63,334 bases of DNA from Clostridium sardiniense (GTDB lineage: Bacteria > Bacillota > Clostridia > Clostridiales > Clostridiaceae): contig NZ_JAFBDA010000020.1 in NCBI RefSeq assembly GCF_016907995.1, positions 1-63,334 of the forward strand. The letters run 5' to 3'. The position numbers and the translations under genes are program-made. Under the pieces are notes generated by a model. That model made no database searches and had not been told where the DNA came from. It worked only from the letters and a program-made list of their open reading frames with translations. Below, piece by piece: positions 26,661-36,097 of the stretch. Numbering within the stretch: the stretch's first letter is position 1; every line of letters starts with the position of its first letter.

Positions 26661-26690
26661 AAAAAGTTTTGATAATATTATCAAAACTTT
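26661..26690 (-). terminator. Terminator after the lipoprotein gene
   Basis: A perfect 28-base palindrome (26663-26690, AAAGTTTTGATAAT and complement) overlaps the stop codon of the lipoprotein gene. It is followed by TTTTTGTTG on the minus strand. Confidence 0.8.
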
Positions 26691-27699
26691 AATTAATCTT
26701 TATAAAATCATATCTTCCTTCTTTACTGCTTATAATTGAGACACTTCCATCTTTATATGAAAATACTTCTTGATTATTTTCATTGCTATTAGAGCCTATA
26801 AATAATATATTTCCCTTTGGATCAACAGATAACCCTTTCTTTAAATCAATACTACTTGGAAAAGAATATACCAATCTTTCAACTTTTCCTTTATTAATTT
26901 TATACACTGATGGTGCATCATTAATTGCACTTCCTAAAACATAATAAGTACCTGATACATCTATAATATCTTTAACATCCTCAAAGTTATTCGAAATATC
27001 TTCCACTCTTTTGTTTTCTTTGCTAATTTTCTTTAAAACTCTTTTATTATCTGCTGTTTGCTGAAGTATTATCACTTCATCATTTCCACCTTTTAAAAAT
27101 TCAGCATATCCACTATCTAGTTTATATAAAAGTTCTTCCTTACCTGTTTTTAAATTAAATGTGAATACTCCGTTTATATTGTCACTAGACACTCCATAAT
27201 AAACAATATTATCTTTATCTATAAAATCATAAAATTCCCCTGATATAGCTACTTTTGAAGTTATCTTAATTTCCTTATCATCTTTTAAAGATACCACTTT
27301 TAAATTATATCCATTATTATAAACCATATACGAAACATAGTTTCCATCTGGAGATATTTTTATAAAATTATAATTTGAATCAGCAATTTCTTTTTCTTTA
27401 CCTTTATAATAGATATAATGCTTGCCGTCTCTCATAAAAATATAAGTTCCACTCTCTTTATTGTATTCAATTACAATATCTTTATTTTTTAAATTACTGT
27501 ATTTACCATCAATTAAATTTAAAATATTGTATTTTCCGTTTTCTTCTAATAACACTGCCCCGTTTTGTACTTTTATTGCTTCTACGTTATTACTTATAAG
27601 CTCATTATTTTGCACTTTTTTTTGACCACATGCAGTTAGAATAAATGAAAAACCTAAAAGAATTACTATATATATTGGTCTTTTTTTAATAACATTCAT
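26689..27699 (-). CDS. Hypothetical lipoprotein, beta-propeller-like
   Basis: The protein has 336 residues. The signal peptide ends in the lipobox LTAC with Cys24. The mature part shows repeated blades of about 40 residues with Asp/Gly turns (DGKYSNLKNKD, SPDGNYVSYMVYNNGYNLKV, DPKGNILFIGSNSN), suggesting a WD40/TolB-like propeller on the outer face of the membrane. I do not recognise a named family. The ATG follows AGAGGGAAT. It lies downstream of dapF and ends at a strong terminator before the pilus operon, so its transcription is separate from the pilus genes. Confidence 0.7.
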   Translation of the reverse strand: MNVIKKRPIYIVILLGFSFILTACGQKKVQNNELISNNVEAIKVQNGAVLLEENGKYNILNLIDGKYSNLKNKDIVIEYNKESGTYIFMRDGKHYIYYKGKEKEIADSNYNFIKISPDGNYVSYMVYNNGYNLKVVSLKDDKEIKITSKVAISGEFYDFIDKDNIVYYGVSSDNINGVFTFNLKTGKEELLYKLDSGYAEFLKGGNDEVIILQQTADNKRVLKKISKENKRVEDISNNFEDVKDIIDVSGTYYVLGSAINDAPSVYKINKGKVERLVYSFPSSIDLKKGLSVDPKGNILFIGSNSNENNQEVFSYKDGSVSIISSKEGRYDFIKIN

Positions 27700-27723
27700 T
27701 CTATTCCCTCTTTTAATTATATT

Positions 27724-28542
27724 TTATAAAGTTTCCCCTACGCAAATATATTCAGCATTACCCGTCATATATACTCCATCTTCTTCAACTTCTATAATTA
27801 ATTCTCCACCTGGAAGACTTGCTAATACTTTTTTATTAATTAAATTGAATTTATGGGCGACAACTGCTGATGCACAAGTCCCGGTACCACATGCAAGAGT
27901 TGCACCAGCACCTCTTTCCCATGTTTCCACCTTTATATGATCTCTATTTATAACTTCAACAAAATTTACATTAGTCCCTTCATTAAAACACTCAAATTTC
28001 TCTATAAATTTTCCTTCACTAACATCATATTCCTTATCTTCTTTTATTACAATAGTATGAGGCACCCCAACTAATACAGATGTTAACTTATAATCTTTAT
28101 TATTTATATTTGTCACTTCATTTATCAGCTCTTTTTTATTACTTAAAGGAATATCTTTTCCAGAAAATGAAGGTATCCCCATATAAACTTTAGCTCCAGT
28201 TATTTTATCTTTTTCTAAAATTAAAGTTATACCTTTAATTCCGTCTCCAGTCTCTACTGTAAATTTTATATCTTTAACATATCCTTTATCATAAATGTAT
28301 CTTCCAAAACATCTTATTGCATTACCGCACATATTTGCTCTTGATCCATCGCTATTTATAATAGTCATTTTCATATCAGCTATAATAGAATTTCTTACAA
28401 TAATTAATCCGTCAGCTCCAATTCCAAAATGTCTATTACAAAGTTTTTTCGCAATTTCAGTTTCATTATCTAAAAACTTATTATCTAAATCCTCTATAAA
28501 AATAAAATCATTTCCTATTCCCTGCATCTTTGTAAATTTCAT
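27724..28542 (-). CDS. dapF: Diaminopimelate epimerase
   Basis: DapF converts LL-diaminopimelate to the meso form for lysine and peptidoglycan. The protein has 272 residues. The two catalytic Cys are C72 in CGNAIRCFG and the Cys in ACGTGTCAS near 218. The ATG follows AGGAGG. It matches the meso-DAP type MurE in this window. It is divergent from rqcH. Confidence 0.97.
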   Translation of the reverse strand: MKFTKMQGIGNDFIFIEDLDNKFLDNETEIAKKLCNRHFGIGADGLIIVRNSIIADMKMTIINSDGSRANMCGNAIRCFGRYIYDKGYVKDIKFTVETGDGIKGITLILEKDKITGAKVYMGIPSFSGKDIPLSNKKELINEVTNINNKDYKLTSVLVGVPHTIVIKEDKEYDVSEGKFIEKFECFNEGTNVNFVEVINRDHIKVETWERGAGATLACGTGTCASAVVAHKFNLINKKVLASLPGGELIIEVEEDGVYMTGNAEYICVGETL

Positions 28543-28574
28543 AATTGCTCCTCCTAAAGTACTTATATATTAAA

Positions 28575-28604
28575 TTGATTATTACCTTAATTTAGTGTTA
28601 TACT
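28575..28604 (+). promoter_or_regulatory. Candidate promoter of rqcH
   Basis: A -35 TTGATT (28575-28580) and a -10 TATACT (28599-28604) are 18 bases apart. The start codon lies 35 bases downstream of the -10. Confidence 0.45.
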
Positions 28605-28638
28605 ATCTTTAAATTATACAAAAGAAAGGATGATACCT

Positions 28639-30372
28639 TTGGCACTAGATGGCATATTTTTAAATAGTTTATTAACTAATTTAAAAGAATCAATTATAGA
28701 TTCTAAAATAGATAAAATAAACCAACCTGAAAAGGATGAAATAATACTTCAATTAAGAAAATATAGAACTAATATTAAACTTCTAATTTCAGCCTCTTCA
28801 CAATTTTCAAGATTACACATAACTAATACACAAAAAGAAAATCCTCTTCAAGCTCCACTATATTTAATGGTTCTTAGAAAATATCTGCTTGGAGGTTTAA
28901 TAACTAATATCACTCAAAAAGATGGTGATAGAGTTACAACAATCCATGTATCTTCTAGAGATGAGCTTGGATTTGATAGTAAATATTTATTAATTATCGA
29001 AATAATGGGAAGACATTCAAATATAACTCTTGTTCGTGAAAGAGATTTAAAGGTAATGGAATCTATTAAACACATAACTCCTGATATTAATACTTACAGA
29101 GTATTATATCCTGGAGTGACTTATGTTTATCCTCCTAAATCCAACAAATTAAATCCTTTTAATTTTTCTAAAGAAGAGTTCATTAATACATTAGAAAATT
29201 GTTCTTATGATATAAATGAGGATTTCTTCTTTAAAAGTTTTACTGGTGTTAGTAAAGTCTTATCTAAAGAATTATATTTCAATCTTTCTAACTATAATTA
29301 TAGCGTAAAGGATACAGAAAGGTTATACAAATTTGTTACAAATTTATTTAACAATATAAAAAATTATCCATCATTTAATATATATGTCGATAATAACGGA
29401 TTTTTCAAAGATTTCCATGCATTAAACTTTTTATCACTTAAAGATGATTTTAATGCTATTAATTATTCAGATCCATCTGTTATGTTAGATGAATTCTACT
29501 ATAAAAAAGATAAGCAAGAAAGGCTCCATAATAGATCTCAAGATCTTCAAAAACTTATTCATACTAATATAGAAAGATGTAATAAGAAAAAAAGAATTTT
29601 AGATAATACATTGGAGGATTGTAAGTCTAAAGAAGATTTTAAAATGAAAGGTGATTTATTAACTTCATTTATATATAGTTTCAAAAAAGGAGATAAATCT
29701 GTTATTTTACAAAACTTCTATGATGAGAATTCACCTAATATAGAAATTAAATTAAATCCAAATAAAACTCCTTCAGAAAATGTTCAAATATATTATAAAA
29801 AATATAATAAATTTAAAAAAGCTGAAGAAGAAGCTCATATTCAACTTAAAAAAAATGATGATGAACTTAAATATTTAAATTCAGTACTTACAAACATTAT
29901 TAATGCCGATTCTTATGATGAAATTGAAGAAATAAAAAATGAATTAATGGAAACTGGTTATTTAAAATTTAAAAAATCCTCTAAGAAAAAGAAAAGTAAA
30001 TCTAAGCCTCTTCATTTTGTATCATCTGATGGAGTAGATATATATGTTGGTAAAAATAATTTACAAAATGATTATTTAAGTTTAAAATTTGCAAATAAGA
30101 ATTTTATGTGGATGCACACTAAGGATATTCCTGGCTCTCACGTAATAATATGTTCAAATGATGTACCAGATAAAACTTTAGAAGAAGCCTCTGTCCTTGC
30201 TGCCTTCTATAGTAAAGCAAAAACATCTTCAAAGGTTCCTGTTGATTATACATTAGTTAAAAATTTAAAGAAACCAAATGGTGCTAAACCAGGTATGGTT
30301 ATATATCATACTAACTATACCATGTATACAGAACCAAAGGAGTTTACAAATTTAAATTTAAAAGAAATATAA
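28639..30372 (+). CDS. rqcH: Ribosome-associated quality control protein RqcH
   Basis: RqcH (NEMF/Rqc2, formerly FbpA) binds the 50S subunit with a stalled nascent chain and adds C-terminal alanine tails. The protein has 577 residues. NFACT-N covers about 1-200 (GRHSNITLV), a coiled-coil middle covers about 290-420, and NFACT-R covers about 440-560 (HFVSSDGVDIYVGKNNLQND, FMWMHTKDIPGSHVII). The start is probably TTG at 28639, giving MALDGIF, the family's conserved N-terminus, 8 bases after AAAGGA. The upstream ATG at 28630 falls on that ribosome-binding site. It is one of only two protein genes on the plus strand. Confidence 0.96.
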   Translation: MALDGIFLNSLLTNLKESIIDSKIDKINQPEKDEIILQLRKYRTNIKLLISASSQFSRLHITNTQKENPLQAPLYLMVLRKYLLGGLITNITQKDGDRVTTIHVSSRDELGFDSKYLLIIEIMGRHSNITLVRERDLKVMESIKHITPDINTYRVLYPGVTYVYPPKSNKLNPFNFSKEEFINTLENCSYDINEDFFFKSFTGVSKVLSKELYFNLSNYNYSVKDTERLYKFVTNLFNNIKNYPSFNIYVDNNGFFKDFHALNFLSLKDDFNAINYSDPSVMLDEFYYKKDKQERLHNRSQDLQKLIHTNIERCNKKKRILDNTLEDCKSKEDFKMKGDLLTSFIYSFKKGDKSVILQNFYDENSPNIEIKLNPNKTPSENVQIYYKKYNKFKKAEEEAHIQLKKNDDELKYLNSVLTNIINADSYDEIEEIKNELMETGYLKFKKSSKKKKSKSKPLHFVSSDGVDIYVGKNNLQNDYLSLKFANKNFMWMHTKDIPGSHVIICSNDVPDKTLEEASVLAAFYSKAKTSSKVPVDYTLVKNLKKPNGAKPGMVIYHTNYTMYTEPKEFTNLNLKEI

Positions 30373-30404
30373 AAAAAGCTCGCATTAAAATATGCGAGCT
30401 TTTT
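30373..30404. terminator. Bidirectional terminator between rqcH and the RNA methylase
   Basis: AAAAAGCTCGCAT (30373-30385) pairs with ATGCGAGCTTTTT (30392-30404). The perfect 13-bp hairpin has a T-run in both directions and serves two convergent genes. Confidence 0.92.
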
Positions 30405-30405
30405 A

Positions 30406-31569
30406 TTAATCCATAAGACACTGTACTACAGTATCTCCTGCATTTTTTATAAGTTTATTATCAAAATATTGATAATAATAACATTTTAATTTACCATTAT
30501 ATAATTTTCTGTTCTTTGATGACTTTATTTTAAATGCTTTTTCAAAATCTTCGTAAGAAGTAAGTATATTAAATTCCCATTCTGAATACTTCTTTTTGTA
30601 TCCTCCAAATATCCCATATAATTCCCTAACTTCTCTAGCATCACTTAATCTTTCTCCATAAGGTGGGTTTGATATTATAAATCCATATTTATGCTTATTT
30701 GAAAAATCTCTAAAATCTCTTTCTTGGAATTCTATATACTTATCAACTCCAGCTTTTCTAGCATTAGATTTTGCAGTTCTTAAAACTCTCTGATCTATAT
30801 CATATCCTAATAGCTTTAAATCTTTATCTTTTACAGCTCTTCTTGCACCTTCTCTAACTTGATCATATATATCATTTGGCATTGTTGGCCATTTTTCTGA
30901 TACAAATTCTCTATTAAGCCCAGGTGCTATATTTTGCATTATCATACAAGCCTCTATAAGTATTGTTCCTGAACCACAGAATGGATCAATTAATAAGTAA
31001 TCTTCTTTCCACCTTGATAAAAGAACCATGGATGCTGCTAAAGTCTCTTTAAGTGGTGCTGCCCCTGAATTTTCTCTATATCCTCTTTTATGAAGTCCAG
31101 CACCAGATGTATCAATTGTAAGTGTAACTTTATCTTTTAGTATTCCAACTTCTATTTTGTATACTGGTCCATCTTCACTAAATTGATCTATTCCATAAGC
31201 CTCACTCATTTGAGTAACTATAGCCTTTTTTACTATTGATTGACAATCTGGCACACTATAAAGAGTTGATTTTATTGATTTTCCAACTACATGCATAACA
31301 CCATCTTTAGGTATTATATCACTCCATTTAACATTCTTAGTTCCTTGAAATAATTCTTCAAAACTTCTTGCTTCAAATTCTGCCATATTTATAAAAACTC
31401 TATCTGCTGTCCTTAAATGAATATTTGCAATTGCTATATCCATTTCATCTCCACTAAAGTGAACCTTTCCGTTTTCTGTACTTAAACCTTCATATCCTAA
31501 AGCTTTTAATTCTTTTGCAGTTACTCCCTCTATTCCAAAGGTAGTAGTAGCAATTAATTTGTATTCCAT
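30406..31569 (-). CDS. THUMP-domain RNA methyltransferase (RlmL/YpsC-like)
   Basis: The protein has 387 residues. The THUMP domain covers about 45-155, and the class I methyltransferase domain follows, with the SAM motif DPFCGSGTILIEA and the catalytic NPPYGERL. Homologs (RlmL N-terminal half, B. subtilis YpsC) act as 23S rRNA guanine-N2 methyltransferases, and the exact target here is inferred. The ATG follows AAAGGAG. It is the last gene of the rluD-pyrR group. Confidence 0.9.
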   Translation of the reverse strand: MEYKLIATTTFGIEGVTAKELKALGYEGLSTENGKVHFSGDEMDIAIANIHLRTADRVFINMAEFEARSFEELFQGTKNVKWSDIIPKDGVMHVVGKSIKSTLYSVPDCQSIVKKAIVTQMSEAYGIDQFSEDGPVYKIEVGILKDKVTLTIDTSGAGLHKRGYRENSGAAPLKETLAASMVLLSRWKEDYLLIDPFCGSGTILIEACMIMQNIAPGLNREFVSEKWPTMPNDIYDQVREGARRAVKDKDLKLLGYDIDQRVLRTAKSNARKAGVDKYIEFQERDFRDFSNKHKYGFIISNPPYGERLSDAREVRELYGIFGGYKKKYSEWEFNILTSYEDFEKAFKIKSSKNRKLYNGKLKCYYYQYFDNKLIKNAGDTVVQCLMD

Positions 31570-31593
31570 TTATTTCTCTCCTTTAAGTTTAAA

Positions 31594-32136
31594 CTAAACT
31601 TCATTTTCGTATATCTTTACTGAATCTTCTCCATCGATCTCTTCTATCTTAACTCCAACAACCTCTTCTTTTGATGTCGGTATATTCTTTCCTACATAAT
31701 CCGCTCTTATAGGAAGTTCTTTATGTCCTCTATCAATTAATACTGCAAGCTGTATAACTGTTGGTCTTCCAACATCTATTATTGCATCTATAGCAGCTCT
31801 AACAGTTCTGCATGTATATAAAACATCATCAACTAATATTATCTTTTTATTTGTTATGTCTATCCCTAAATCTAAACTTTTAATCTCTGGCATATCGTTG
31901 TCTTCAGTTAAATCATCTCTATATAAAGTAATATCTACTGATCCAACTGGTATATTAACTCCTTCAATTGCAGTAATTTGTTTTGATATTCTCTCTGCAA
32001 GTGGATATCCTCTTCTCTTTATTCCTATAAGTACTATATCTTCAACACCCTTATTTTTCTCAATAATTTCATGAGAAATTCTTATTAAACTTCTTTTTAT
32101 TGCTTTATCATCTAAAAGATTGGCTTTTAATTTCAT
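31594..32136 (-). CDS. pyrR: PyrR, pyrimidine operon regulator / uracil phosphoribosyltransferase
   Basis: The protein has 180 residues with the phosphoribosyltransferase signature [19 protein letters not shown]. PyrR binds the anti-antiterminator of pyr mRNA with UMP and has weak uracil phosphoribosyltransferase activity. The ATG follows AAAGGAGGATAATA. Here it lies between rluD and an RNA methylase, with no pyr genes and no visible pyr attenuator in its own short leader, so its regulatory targets are elsewhere. Confidence 0.95.
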   Translation of the reverse strand: MKLKANLLDDKAIKRSLIRISHEIIEKNKGVEDIVLIGIKRRGYPLAERISKQITAIEGVNIPVGSVDITLYRDDLTEDNDMPEIKSLDLGIDITNKKIILVDDVLYTCRTVRAAIDAIIDVGRPTVIQLAVLIDRGHKELPIRADYVGKNIPTSKEEVVGVKIEEIDGEDSVKIYENEV

Positions 32137-32155
32137 TATTATCCTCCTTTTTAAT

Positions 32156-33073
32156 TTATATATTATCTTTTCTTAAATTCTCTAGTAACTTTTTATAATT
32201 ATCAGGAAGTTCTGATGTAAATTCAACATATTCTCCAGTGCTAGGATGTATAAATCCTAGAGTTTTAGCATGCAGCATCTGTCCTTCATTTTTAAATTTT
32301 CCTTTTTTAAAACCATAAGTTGGATCTCCAACTAACGGATAACCAATAGAAGCCATATGAACTCTAATTTGATGAGTTCTTCCAGTTTCTAATACACACT
32401 TTATTAAACTAGAATTTTTAAATCTCTCTAATACTTCATAATGTGTTACAGCACGCTTACCATCTGAAGTTATAGCTATCTTTAATCTATCTCTCTTTGA
32501 TCTTGCAAGAGGCTTATCTACAGTTCCATTATCTTGTTTTATTCTACCTTCAACTAATGCATAATACTCTCTCTTCATAGTATGTTCTTTTAGTTGCTCA
32601 GATAATTTATTATGTGACTCATCATTTTTAGCAACAACTAAAATACCTGTAGTATCTTTATCAATTCTATGTACTATTCCAGGTCTTATAACACCATTTA
32701 TACTAGATAAATCAGTGCAATGATAAAGAAGTGCATTAACAAGAGTTCCTGTATAATTTCCTGGTGCTGGATGTACTACCATTCCTTTAGGCTTATTTAC
32801 AACTATGATATCCTTATCTTCATATATTACCTCTATAGGAATATCTTCTGCTTCTACTTCTAACTCTGTTGGCTCTGGCATGTTTATTTTAATTTCATCG
32901 TTTTCTCTTAGTTTATAATTACTTTTAGTCTTTTTATTGTTAACTAATACGCTTTCATTTTCGATTAATCCTTGAATAAAGCTTCTTGATTTTCCTTCAA
33001 ATTCACTTGAAAGAAATTTATCAATTCTTATACCTTTATTTTCACTATCTATGACATATATAATTTCATCCAT
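32156..33073 (-). CDS. rluD: RluD-type 23S rRNA pseudouridine synthase
   Basis: The protein has 305 residues. An S4 domain covers about 1-75, and the catalytic domain carries [19 protein letters not shown], with the nucleophilic Asp in HRID. The C-terminal [14 protein letters not shown] and [11 protein letters not shown] are typical. The ATG at 33073 ([10 protein letters not shown]) follows AGGAG with an 8-base spacer. A longer start at 33106 would sit upstream of that ribosome-binding site. It is co-transcribed with pyrR. No lspA precedes it here. Confidence 0.95.
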   Translation of the reverse strand: MDEIIYVIDSENKGIRIDKFLSSEFEGKSRSFIQGLIENESVLVNNKKTKSNYKLRENDEIKINMPEPTELEVEAEDIPIEVIYEDKDIIVVNKPKGMVVHPAPGNYTGTLVNALLYHCTDLSSINGVIRPGIVHRIDKDTTGILVVAKNDESHNKLSEQLKEHTMKREYYALVEGRIKQDNGTVDKPLARSKRDRLKIAITSDGKRAVTHYEVLERFKNSSLIKCVLETGRTHQIRVHMASIGYPLVGDPTYGFKKGKFKNEGQMLHAKTLGFIHPSTGEYVEFTSELPDNYKKLLENLRKDNI

Positions 33074-33150
33074 TTTTAAGTCTCCTAAACATTTATTACT
33101 TAACAATTATAATATATTGCTTTAATTAACTCAACTGAAAGTATATATTA

Positions 33151-33180
33151 AAAAATCAGCATTACATTTGTAATGCTGAT
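33151..33180 (-). terminator. Terminator after divIVA
   Basis: ATCAGCATTACA (33155-33166) pairs with its complement ending at 33180, with T-rich sequence next on the minus strand. It ends the division cluster before rluD. Confidence 0.85.
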
Positions 33181-33184
33181 ACTA

Positions 33185-33787
33185 CTACTCTTCTTTATTT
33201 GCAAAGAAACTTTTAATTTCATCTAATTCGTTAGTTGAAACTTCTTCATTTACAGGTTGCATATCCTCTTGTGTATATGCAATCTCTTTAATTTCTATCT
33301 CTTCATCCACTGGAGTTCCAATTGAATAGTTTTTATTTATATCTTTTTCTAAATCATCAAATGTTTCTAATTGTGTATTTATGAAGTTTCTAAACTTAGC
33401 TCTAAATTTTATAAATTCTTGTTTTACTCTATCAAATTCATCATTTATTTGTATTACATCACTATGAGCTTTATCTACAATTCTTTGAGCAGTTTCATTA
33501 GCATTTTTAACTATAAGTTCTGCTTCTTTTTGAGAAGTTTCTTTAGCTTGATCTGCTGCATTTTGTGCAAGAACTAAAGTATTCTGTATTGTTGTTTCTA
33601 TTTTTGCATAGTGACCAACTTGCTCTCCTAAGACATCTAACTTTTCTTTTAACTTTGCATTTTCCTTATATAATTCCTCATAATTATCTACGACTTCATC
33701 TAAGAATTCATCTACTTCATCTGGATTATATCCCCTAAGACCTCTTTTAAATTCCTTATTGTTTATATCCATTGGAGTCAATTTCAT
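33185..33787 (-). CDS. divIVA: Cell division/polarity protein DivIVA
   Basis: The protein has 200 residues. The N-terminal lipid-binding domain starts MKLTPMDINNKEFKRGLRGYNPDEVDEFLDE and a long coiled coil covers about 40-150. DivIVA senses negatively curved membrane at poles and septa. The ATG at 33787 follows GAGG with a 10-base spacer. A GTG at 33796 is too close to it. It is the last gene of yggS-sepF-yggT-ylmH-divIVA. Confidence 0.96.
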   Translation of the reverse strand: MKLTPMDINNKEFKRGLRGYNPDEVDEFLDEVVDNYEELYKENAKLKEKLDVLGEQVGHYAKIETTIQNTLVLAQNAADQAKETSQKEAELIVKNANETAQRIVDKAHSDVIQINDEFDRVKQEFIKFRAKFRNFINTQLETFDDLEKDINKNYSIGTPVDEEIEIKEIAYTQEDMQPVNEEVSTNELDEIKSFFANKEE

Positions 33788-33803
33788 TATTTTCACACCT
33801 CTA

Positions 33804-34571
33804 CTATGTATATTTTTTTATATTAATTTTATATTTACCACTCTTACTGCGGCCTGTACAATCCCCTATGATATACTTACCATATTTTCTTATAGTTATT
33901 CTATCGTCTTTTTCAACTTCAAAACTTTTTTCTCTATTTATATTATAGTTTATCAGTACTAATCCTTCATCTATCATTTTTTGTGCTAATCCTCTAGATT
34001 TATTAGTAAGCTTAGCAACAATTGAATCTATTCTAATGGAGGAAATAAGAATTGTCTCCTCTTTAAATTCATGAGTTATTTCTTCAATATCTTCAAATAA
34101 TTCAGTGATCTTACATGGGGTTTTCCCAATACTTTTAAGGTTCATTAATATATAATCTGCAATTTCATCATAAACAGCTACATAACATATATCTTCTTTT
34201 ACTATTAAATCTCCTATTTTATCTCTCTCTATTCCTAGAGATAAAATACTTCCCAAATAATTTCTATGAGTTACTTTAGTAAATTTAGATGAGTTTTTTA
34301 TTTTTAAAACCCTAATTGGAAACTTGGTATCATAAATATTATTGAAAGATATCATTCTTCGTTCTGATTCTTTAAAAGCACCAAAACTTTCTACTTTTAA
34401 ACCTTTTATTTTTATTTCCTCATCAAAAAACTTCCATATGTTTGGAGGATAAAAACTTTTTCCAAACATAGGAATATTTCTTTCATAGGATAACATCATT
34501 TTTTCATATAAATTAATTGCACTATTTTTTTCTTCATCTAAAAATCTTTTAAGTATAATTTCTTTATTCAT
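33804..34571 (-). CDS. ylmH: YlmH, S4-domain RNA-binding protein
   Basis: The protein has 255 residues. The N-terminal part is the YlmH-specific domain (NLYEKMMLSYERNIPMFGKSFYPPN) and the C-terminal S4 domain reads IVAKLTNKSRGLAQKMIDEGLV. YlmH has been connected with rescue of obstructed 50S subunits in Bacillus and with septum placement in pneumococcus. The ATG at 34571 begins 1 base after the yggT stop, so translation is likely coupled. An earlier start at 34592 lies inside yggT. Confidence 0.93.
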   Translation of the reverse strand: MNKEIILKRFLDEEKNSAINLYEKMMLSYERNIPMFGKSFYPPNIWKFFDEEIKIKGLKVESFGAFKESERRMISFNNIYDTKFPIRVLKIKNSSKFTKVTHRNYLGSILSLGIERDKIGDLIVKEDICYVAVYDEIADYILMNLKSIGKTPCKITELFEDIEEITHEFKEETILISSIRIDSIVAKLTNKSRGLAQKMIDEGLVLINYNINREKSFEVEKDDRITIRKYGKYIIGDCTGRSKSGKYKINIKKYT

Positions 34572-34572
34572 A

Positions 34573-34848
34573 TTAAAGTATTCCAAGTACAAAACTAATT
34601 ATGATTGGTTTCAACAAACCCAATACTATAATTGCAAATATAGGGGAAACATCTATAGGAACATTTCCAAGCAATTTACTTTGAATAAACCTAAAAGGTC
34701 TTAAAATAGGTTCAGTAAAGCTTGTCAATATTCCCATAATCCCATTATTTCTATCTACAATAACCCATGATAAAATACATTCTAATATAATAGCAAGTTC
34801 AATTATACGAAAAAGTGAGCTAATAAAATTAGCTATAATACCTTCCAT
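34573..34848 (-). CDS. ylmG: YggT family membrane protein (YlmG)
   Basis: The protein has 91 residues and two transmembrane helices, with the family pattern LECILSWVIVDRNNG and FTEPILRPFR in the loop. Its role is unknown but it is conserved next to sepF. The ATG follows AGGAGG. Confidence 0.93.
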   Translation of the reverse strand: MEGIIANFISSLFRIIELAIILECILSWVIVDRNNGIMGILTSFTEPILRPFRFIQSKLLGNVPIDVSPIFAIIVLGLLKPIIISFVLGIL

Positions 34849-34862
34849 CTAATATCCTCCTG

Positions 34863-35333
34863 TTATTTTGACCAGTTAAATAATGCTTTTGAAGTTAATT
34901 CACTCTTTAATTCACTAGTTACTTCTACATTTGATGGTGATAAAAGATATACTCTCTTTTCCACTTCTTGAATATCTCCATGTAATGCATAACATGAACC
35001 TCCAATAAAGTCTAATAATCTTTGAGCTGTTCTTATATCAAGATTAGTTGTATTTACAACAACAATTCTTCTATTTCTAACTGCATCACATATTTCCATT
35101 GCTTCTTCATAAGCAGTTGGCTTAGTTATTAAAACTTTAGCTGAAGCTGAAGTATGAATATTTACAACCTTATTTGATCTTTTTCCAGATATAACAGGCT
35201 CTATACTTTCATCTATTGCCATATTTTCATCTGCTGCTTCTTCAAATCCTTCTTCAAATTCATCATCCTCAAAGTCCTCATCAAAATCTCCAAATCCTAA
35301 AATATTTTTCATTTTTGATATCATATTTGCCAT
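34863..35333 (-). CDS. sepF: SepF cell division protein
   Basis: SepF bundles FtsZ and anchors it to the membrane. The protein has 156 residues, with an amphipathic N-terminal helix ([14 protein letters not shown]), an acidic linker at 16-50 and the SepF domain at about 65-150 ([42 protein letters not shown]). The ATG follows AGGAGG. Confidence 0.96.
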   Translation of the reverse strand: MANMISKMKNILGFGDFDEDFEDDEFEEGFEEAADENMAIDESIEPVISGKRSNKVVNIHTSASAKVLITKPTAYEEAMEICDAVRNRRIVVVNTTNLDIRTAQRLLDFIGGSCYALHGDIQEVEKRVYLLSPSNVEVTSELKSELTSKALFNWSK

Positions 35334-35345
35334 ATCTTCTTCCTC

Positions 35346-36008
35346 CTAAATATTATAATTTCTTTCACCAAAGATTCCTGTTCCTACACGAATCATATTT
35401 GATCCTTCTTCTATGGCTATCTTATAGTCATTTGTCATTCCCATAGATAATATTTCCATATCAATATTCTTAAACTTTCTTTCTTTTAAATTCAAGAAAA
35501 TATTATGTGTTTCTTTAAAGTAATTTCTATTACTTTCTTCATCTCCTTTTGGAATAATAACCATTATTCCCTTAACCTTTACATGTTTGCATGTTTCTAT
35601 TTTTTCAATCATTTCATCTAAATCTTCTAGTAAAACTCCACTTTTACTTTCTTCTCTACCTATATTAATTTGAATTAATGTATTAGCTGTAAGATCTTCT
35701 CTTCCATAAAGTTCTTCAATTTTATCTAAAAGCTTTATACTTGAAAGAGAATGAATTAAGTGAACTTTACCTACTATATACTTAACTTTATTTGTCTGTA
35801 ATTTTCCTATTAGGTGCCATTTAACATCTTTATGAAAACTCTCTTCCTTATGAATAAGTTCTTGTACTTTATTTTCTGCAAAATCTCTTAACCCATAATT
35901 ATAAGCTTCTTCCATCTCTTCTAAACTTCTAGTTTTCGATACAGCTAAAAGCTTAACACCATTAGGTAAAATGTTTTCTATATTTTTTATATTTTCACTT
36001 ATACTCAT
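35346..36008 (-). CDS. yggS: YggS family PLP-binding protein
   Basis: The protein has 220 residues with an alanine racemase-like TIM barrel. The PLP Lys is K25 in LLAVSKTRS. KVKGIMVIIP and LSMGMTNDYKIAIEEGSNMIRVGTGIFG are the family ends. It helps PLP homeostasis and shows no racemase activity in studied homologs. The ATG follows AGGAGG. It is the first gene after the junction with the DUF881 cluster. Confidence 0.95.
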   Translation of the reverse strand: MSISENIKNIENILPNGVKLLAVSKTRSLEEMEEAYNYGLRDFAENKVQELIHKEESFHKDVKWHLIGKLQTNKVKYIVGKVHLIHSLSSIKLLDKIEELYGREDLTANTLIQINIGREESKSGVLLEDLDEMIEKIETCKHVKVKGIMVIIPKGDEESNRNYFKETHNIFLNLKERKFKNIDMEILSMGMTNDYKIAIEEGSNMIRVGTGIFGERNYNI

Positions 36009-36020
36009 AAAAGCCTCCTA

Positions 36021-36042
36021 AAAATAAAGAGTTTTCACTCTT
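36021..36042 (-). terminator. Short terminator between the DUF881 gene and yggS
   Basis: AAGAG (36027-36031) and CTCTT (36038-36042) form a small hairpin with TTTATTTTT following on the minus strand. The T-run reaches the ribosome-binding site of yggS. This suggests some read-through control at the junction. Confidence 0.5.
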
Positions 36043-36097
36043 AATATTATTATTCTTCATTAGTTTGCATTTTCCTCTAAATTTTTCGTATTTTTTA

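Noticed and set aside
28630..28641. ATG at 28630 as the start of rqcH
   Set aside because: It overlaps the ribosome-binding site. The TTG at 28639 gives the family's conserved MALDG start.
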